A DNA stretch of 64,000 nt from Nocardia sp. NBC_01730. GTDB taxonomy: Bacteria; Actinomycetota; Actinomycetes; Mycobacteriales; Mycobacteriaceae. Within the stretch, counting starts at the first letter, position 1; each line of letters starts with the position of its first letter. Below, one piece after another: positions 60,183 to 64,000 of this stretch. Made by a program: the position numbers and the translations under genes. Under the pieces are notes generated by a model that saw nothing but the letters and a program-made list of their open reading frames with translations, was not told where the DNA came from and ran no database searches. Where the stretch lies: NCBI RefSeq assembly GCF_035920445.1, contig NZ_CP109162.1:2914001-2978000 (forward strand). Direction: 5' to 3'.

Positions 60183-61499
60183 CTACGCCTCCGCACGGTT
60201 CCGCACCGCTTTGCCCTCGCGCGCGGTCACCCGGCCCCGCAACAGCGTCGTTGTCACTCGGGCCGGGAACGTCATCGCCTCGAACGGCGTGTTGTTCGAG
60301 ATGCTGGCGAGCTCGGCCGCGCGCACCGTCCAAGTAGCGTTCGGGTCGACCAGCGTGAGGTTTGCCGGCTCGCCGACCTCGAGCGGCCTGCCGTGCTCGT
60401 CGAGGCCGATGATCTCGGCGGGGCGCTCGCTCATCACCCGCGCGACGCCGCGCCAGTCCAGCAGCCCCGGCTCGACCATGGTTCGCACGATGATCGACAA
60501 CGCGGTCTCCAAGCCCAGCATGCCGGGGCGGGCCGCGGCGAACTCGCAGCACTTGTCCTGTTCGGCGTGTGGGGCGTGGTCGGTGGCAACGCAGTCGATG
60601 ATCCCGTCGGCCAGCGCCTGCCGCAGCGCAGCAGCGTCGGAGGCCTCGCGCAGCGGCGGGTTGACCTTGTTCACCGCGTCGTAGGTCTCCAGCCGCGAGT
60701 CGTCCAGCAGCAGATGGTGCGGAGTGACTTCGGCGGTGATCGAAATACCCTGGGACTTGGCCCATTTCACCAATTCGACAGTGCCCGCGGTGGAGGCATG
60801 GCAGATGTGCACCCGCGCACGCGCGTCCCGAGCCAGCAGCGCGTCGCGCGCGACGATCGACTCCTCGGCCGCGCGCGGCCAGCCCGCCAGCCCGAGCCGG
60901 GCAGCGGTGGGGCCCTCGTGCGCGACAGCGCCCTTGGTCAGCCTCGGCTCCTCCGCATGCTGGGCGATGAGCACACCGAGCGAGTTCGCGTACTCCAGGG
61001 CGCGGCGCATGATCAAGGGGTCGTAGACGCAGTGGCCGTCGTCCGAGAACATGCGCACCGCCCCGACGCCCGCGGCCATGGTGCCCATCTCGGCGAGCTG
61101 CTTCCCCTCTAGCCCGACGGTGACCGCGCCGACCGGGTACACGTCGACCAGGCCGACCTCTTTGCCGCGCCGCCACACGTGGTCGGTGACGACCACCGAG
61201 TCAGCGACCGGGTTGGTGTTGGCCATCGCGAACACCGCCGTATACCCGCCGAGCGCGGCGGCGGCGGAACCGGACTCGATGGTCTCGGTGTCCTCGCGGC
61301 CCGGCTCGCGCAGGTGGGTGTGCAGGTCGACGAAGCCGGGCAGCAGAATCTGTCCCCGCGCGTCGATGACCTCGGCGTCTACCACCCCGAGATCCGTGCC
61401 GATGTGGCGGATCTCGCCATCGGCGACGAGCACGTCGACCGGCTCGCCCTCGCCGTACAGCAGCGCGCCCTTGATCAGCACTGTGGTGTCCATGCTCAT
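60183..61499 (-). CDS. pyrC: Dihydroorotase
   Basis: 438 residues from ATG 61499, which overlaps the pyrB stop (ATGA); a second ATG is two codons on. Cyclises carbamoyl-aspartate to dihydroorotate. Class I zinc amidohydrolase: [15 protein letters not shown] (metal His-x-His), [13 protein letters not shown], and [15 protein letters not shown] (catalytic Asp). Length is typical. Confidence 0.97.
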   Translation of the reverse strand: MSMDTTVLIKGALLYGEGEPVDVLVADGEIRHIGTDLGVVDAEVIDARGQILLPGFVDLHTHLREPGREDTETIESGSAAAALGGYTAVFAMANTNPVADSVVVTDHVWRRGKEVGLVDVYPVGAVTVGLEGKQLAEMGTMAAGVGAVRMFSDDGHCVYDPLIMRRALEYANSLGVLIAQHAEEPRLTKGAVAHEGPTAARLGLAGWPRAAEESIVARDALLARDARARVHICHASTAGTVELVKWAKSQGISITAEVTPHHLLLDDSRLETYDAVNKVNPPLREASDAAALRQALADGIIDCVATDHAPHAEQDKCCEFAAARPGMLGLETALSIIVRTMVEPGLLDWRGVARVMSERPAEIIGLDEHGRPLEVGEPANLTLVDPNATWTVRAAELASISNNTPFEAMTFPARVTTTLLRGRVTAREGKAVRNRAEA

Positions 61500-62455
61500 A
61501 CGACGGCCTCCTGTGTCCCGACGAGCAGGCGGAACAAGACGGCCATGCGCACGTGCACTCCATTCGTGACCTGTTGCAGCACAGCTGCTTTCGGGGAATC
61601 TGCGACCGAGGACGCGATCTCCATGCCACGCAGCATCGGGCCGGGGTGCAGCACGACGGCGTGGTCGTCCAGCAGGGCCAACCTGCGCTCGGACAGTCCG
61701 TAGTTGATCGAGTATTCGCGGGCCGACGGGAAGAACCCGCCATTCATCCGCTCGGCCTGCACCCGAAGCATCAGCACCGCGTCGGCGCCGATCAGCTCGG
61801 CGTCCAGGCTGTGCGAAACGCGGGCGGGCCAGGTCTCGACGCCGACCGGCAGCAGTGTGCGCGGCGCGACCAGCACCACCTCGGCGCCGAGCGTGGCCAG
61901 CAGGAAGACGTTGGATCTTGCGACCCGGCTGTGCAGGATATCGCCGACGATGACGACCCGCTTGCCCTCGATGTCGCCCAGCCGCTGCCGGAGGGTGAGC
62001 GCGTCAAGCAGCGCCTGGGTGGGGTGCTCGTGGGTGCCATCGCCCGCGTTGACGACGGCCGGACCGGAGCCGCGTCCTTCCGAGACCGCCCACTCGTCCA
62101 ACCAACGCGCGATCTGATGCGCCGCGCCGGAGGCCGGATGACGCACGATCAGCGCGTCGGCGCCCGCGGCGTGCAGGGTCAGCGCTGTGTCGCGTAGCGA
62201 TTCGCCCTTGGAGACCGAGGAACTGCTCGCGCTGACGTTGATCACGTCCGCGCTCATCCACTTGCCTGCGACCTCGAACGAGACTCGGGTGCGGGTGGAG
62301 TTCTCGTAGAAGACCGTCATCACGGTGCGCCCGCGCAGCGTGGGCAGCTTGCGCACCTCGCGGCCGAGCAGGGCCTGTTCGAACCGTTCGGCTTCGTCGA
62401 GCAGTTCGGTCGCGGCGGTGCGATCGAGGCTGGCCACGGTCAGCAGATGCCTCAC
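61496..62455 (-). CDS. pyrB: Aspartate carbamoyltransferase catalytic chain
   Basis: 319 residues from GTG 62455. Joins carbamoyl phosphate to aspartate. Carbamoyl-phosphate motif [42 protein letters not shown] and [10 protein letters not shown] are all in place. No regulatory-chain gene (pyrI) is nearby, as usual for actinobacteria. It starts 65 nt after pyrR. Confidence 0.97.
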   Translation of the reverse strand: MRHLLTVASLDRTAATELLDEAERFEQALLGREVRKLPTLRGRTVMTVFYENSTRTRVSFEVAGKWMSADVINVSASSSSVSKGESLRDTALTLHAAGADALIVRHPASGAAHQIARWLDEWAVSEGRGSGPAVVNAGDGTHEHPTQALLDALTLRQRLGDIEGKRVVIVGDILHSRVARSNVFLLATLGAEVVLVAPRTLLPVGVETWPARVSHSLDAELIGADAVLMLRVQAERMNGGFFPSAREYSINYGLSERRLALLDDHAVVLHPGPMLRGMEIASSVADSPKAAVLQQVTNGVHVRMAVLFRLLVGTQEAVV

Positions 62456-62520
62456 GCCCGCACCCCCGTGGCCGTCACCCGGTCGACCGCGAGGGGCAGG
62501 GCTTCGCGCGTGCGGCCCAT

Positions 62521-63156
62521 TTACGCCTCCTCGTGGTGCAAATACACGCCGTCGCGACCGTCGTGCTCGGTGAGCAGCACCGAGATGTCCTCGGACCGGT
62601 TGGTCGGCACGTTCTTGCCGACGTAGTCGGCGCGGATCGGCAGTTCACGGTGACCCCGGTCGATCAGTACCGCGAGCTGCACACCACGTGGACGGCCGAG
62701 ATCGCGCAGGCCGTCGAGCGCGGACCGGACGGTTCGACCGGAGAACAGGACGTCGTCGACCAGCACGACCAAGGCGTCCTCGATACCGCCCTCGGGCACC
62801 GAGGTGCGCTCCAGCGGCCGGTGCGGCCGGCTGCGCAGGTCGTCGCGGTAGAGGGTGATGTCGAGGGAGCCGAGGGCCGGGCGTACGCCGGAGAACTCCT
62901 CGATCTTGTCGGTGAGCCGCGCGGCCAGCGTGGTACCCCGGGTCGGAATGCCGATCAGCACCACACGTGGCGGGTCCGTCTCGGCCGCGTCCACCGCGGT
63001 CTTCTCGATGATCTGGTGCGCGATGCGGGCGATGGTCCGACCGACATCGGAAGCCGACAACAGCTCCCGCCCCGCCGCCACCCACTCCAGGGTGTGTCGC
63101 TGCGATGTCTCGCCGGCGCCGGACTTGGCGGCCCGCTCTTCTTCGGGCACAACCAT
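62521..63156 (-). CDS. pyrR: PyrR bifunctional regulator/uracil phosphoribosyltransferase-like protein
   Basis: 211 residues from ATG 63156. RNA-binding attenuator of the pyr operon with a PRTase fold: PRPP motif [19 protein letters not shown], flexible loop region [15 protein letters not shown] and [20 protein letters not shown] (seen as [17 protein letters not shown]). The N terminus carries about 25 extra residues before [16 protein letters not shown]. Heads the operon and is preceded by a leader hairpin that can hide its own ribosome site, so it very likely controls itself and the genes behind it. Confidence 0.96.
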   Translation of the reverse strand: MVVPEEERAAKSGAGETSQRHTLEWVAAGRELLSASDVGRTIARIAHQIIEKTAVDAAETDPPRVVLIGIPTRGTTLAARLTDKIEEFSGVRPALGSLDITLYRDDLRSRPHRPLERTSVPEGGIEDALVVLVDDVLFSGRTVRSALDGLRDLGRPRGVQLAVLIDRGHRELPIRADYVGKNVPTNRSEDISVLLTEHDGRDGVYLHHEEA

Positions 63157-63159
63157 GCC

Positions 63160-63202
63160 GACCTCCTTCCCCGCCTCACCGGACGGTCCGTTAAAGGATG
63201 TC
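63160..63202 (-). promoter_or_regulatory. PyrR-binding leader hairpin overlapping the pyrR ribosome site
   Basis: On the minus strand GACATCCTT (63202-63194) can pair with AAGGAGGTC (63168-63160), which contains the pyrR ribosome site; 8 of 9 pairs form. The loop holds TAACGGACC then GTCCGGTGAGGC, close to the UCC-GAGAGGC consensus bound by PyrR. This is the arrangement of PyrR-dependent translational repression described for Mycobacterium. Confidence 0.75.
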
Positions 63203-63358
63203 TTACGGCAAGCAGCCTAGCAGCGCCTGTTTCCCCGCTTTCACCAGGCATATCGCGCTGTGAGCCAGGCCACGGGCGCGGCTGTTGGCCCAGCTCTCCC
63301 GCGACTCCCTCACACTGAGGACTAGTACATACGTTCGATCGACGATACGCTTCCAGGC
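63203..63358. other. Divergent pyrR/alkB-like promoter region
   Basis: About 155 bp. On the minus strand TAGGCT (at 63221-63216) lies just upstream of the leader and fits an actinobacterial -10 box; no convincing -35. On the plus strand TACGCT just before the alkB-like start is a weak -10 candidate. Confidence 0.35.
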
Positions 63359-63985
63359 ATGTCGACACCGCTGCAGGGATCGCTGCTCGACGGGTTCGGT
63401 ACGACCGAATTCGGGCCGCTGCGCGAGGTCCGCCGGACCGTGCTGAACCACCGCGCCTGGGTCGATGTACTGCCCGGATGGCTCTCCGGCGCGGACGCAT
63501 TGTTCGACCGACTGGTCGAGGATGTGCCATGGAAAGCCGAGCGCAGGCCGATGTACGACCGGGTGGTCGACGTGCCCCGGCTGCTGAAGTTCTACGAGGA
63601 ACACGAACCGCTGCCGGATCCGGCACTGGCCGACGCACGCACGGCGTTGAGCGACCATTATCGGCGCGAGCTCGGCGAGCCGTTCCGGACGGCCGGGCTG
63701 TGCTACTACCGAGACGGGCACGACAGCGTCGCGTGGCACGGCGACACCTCCGGCCGAGGTGCGACACACGACACCATGGTCGCGATCGTGTCGATCGGGG
63801 CGCCGAGGGCGCTGCTACTGCGGCCGCGCGGCGGCGGTGCGAGCCTCAAATACCTTGTGGGACATGGTGATCTGCTGGTCATGGGCGGCTCGTGCCAGCG
63901 GACGTGGGAGCATGCCGTGCCGAAGACACGCAGACCCGCCGGGCCGCGGATCAGCATCCAGTTCCGTCCACGCGGCGTTCGGTAG
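63359..63985 (+). CDS. AlkB-like 2-oxoglutarate/Fe(II) dioxygenase
   Basis: 208 residues from ATG 63359. Probably repairs alkylated bases by oxidative demethylation. Iron ligands: His and Asp in SVAWHGDTSG, distal His in RTWEHAVPKT. The two Arg in GPRISIQFR bind 2-oxoglutarate. GLCYYRDGHDSVAWH is the usual substrate-side strand. Length matches actinobacterial AlkB homologues. Divergent from the pyr operon, with no sign of a damage box in the short gap. Confidence 0.92.
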   Translation: MSTPLQGSLLDGFGTTEFGPLREVRRTVLNHRAWVDVLPGWLSGADALFDRLVEDVPWKAERRPMYDRVVDVPRLLKFYEEHEPLPDPALADARTALSDHYRRELGEPFRTAGLCYYRDGHDSVAWHGDTSGRGATHDTMVAIVSIGAPRALLLRPRGGGASLKYLVGHGDLLVMGGSCQRTWEHAVPKTRRPAGPRISIQFRPRGVR

Positions 63986-64000
63986 TTCGTTGCCCGAACG

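Overview
The window looks like the chromosome of a Nocardia-type actinobacterium. GC is high throughout, GTG starts are common, and the right third keeps the Mycobacterium/Nocardia gene order pyrR-pyrB-pyrC-(PH-like membrane protein)-carA-carB-pyrF, mihF-gmk-rpoZ-coaBC-metK-priA. It has two unrelated halves.

Left part (1-42.9 kb, all minus strand): a type VII secretion (ESX)-style polymorphic-toxin locus. A three-gene head encodes a large immunity-like protein, a WXG100-type small helical protein and a YbaB-like protein. It is followed by one colossal gene that starts at 40273 and is still open at base 1, so more than 13,400 codons lie in the window and the C terminus is outside it. The N terminus is a CpnT/WXG100-like secretion domain. 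Then come an acidic repeat linker and a long chain of modules separated by helical spacers. I read 11 regularly spaced papain-like (Tox-PL/glutamine-deamidase-like) Cys-His-Asp/Glu modules plus one atypical one, at least four copies of that fold that have lost catalytic residues, two HExxH zincin-like modules, two degenerate PP2C-like modules, two DUF1023-like hydrolase remnants each fused to a papain-like module, and an array of sigma-70-region-4-like helix-turn-helix units. Reading the gene whole needs one missing base at a G tract near 38.72 kb.

Middle (43-47 kb): a secreted lipase, a PadR regulator with its own operator, and a TetR regulator divergent from an NmrA-like NAD(P)-binding protein with paired operators. 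A decayed second copy of the tetR 3' end and a small unidentified ORF remnant lie between these genes.

Right part (47-64 kb): housekeeping genes on the minus strand. They are priA (helicase motifs not recognisable), metK, coaBC, rpoZ, gmk and mihF, then a compact, largely overlapping pyrimidine operon (pyrR, pyrB, pyrC, small repeat ORF, PH-like protein, carA, carB, pyrF) headed by a PyrR-type leader hairpin that can mask the pyrR ribosome binding site. A 102-codon ORF made mainly of three 26-residue repeats exactly fills the gap between pyrC and the next gene. An AlkB-like dioxygenase closes the window on the plus strand.
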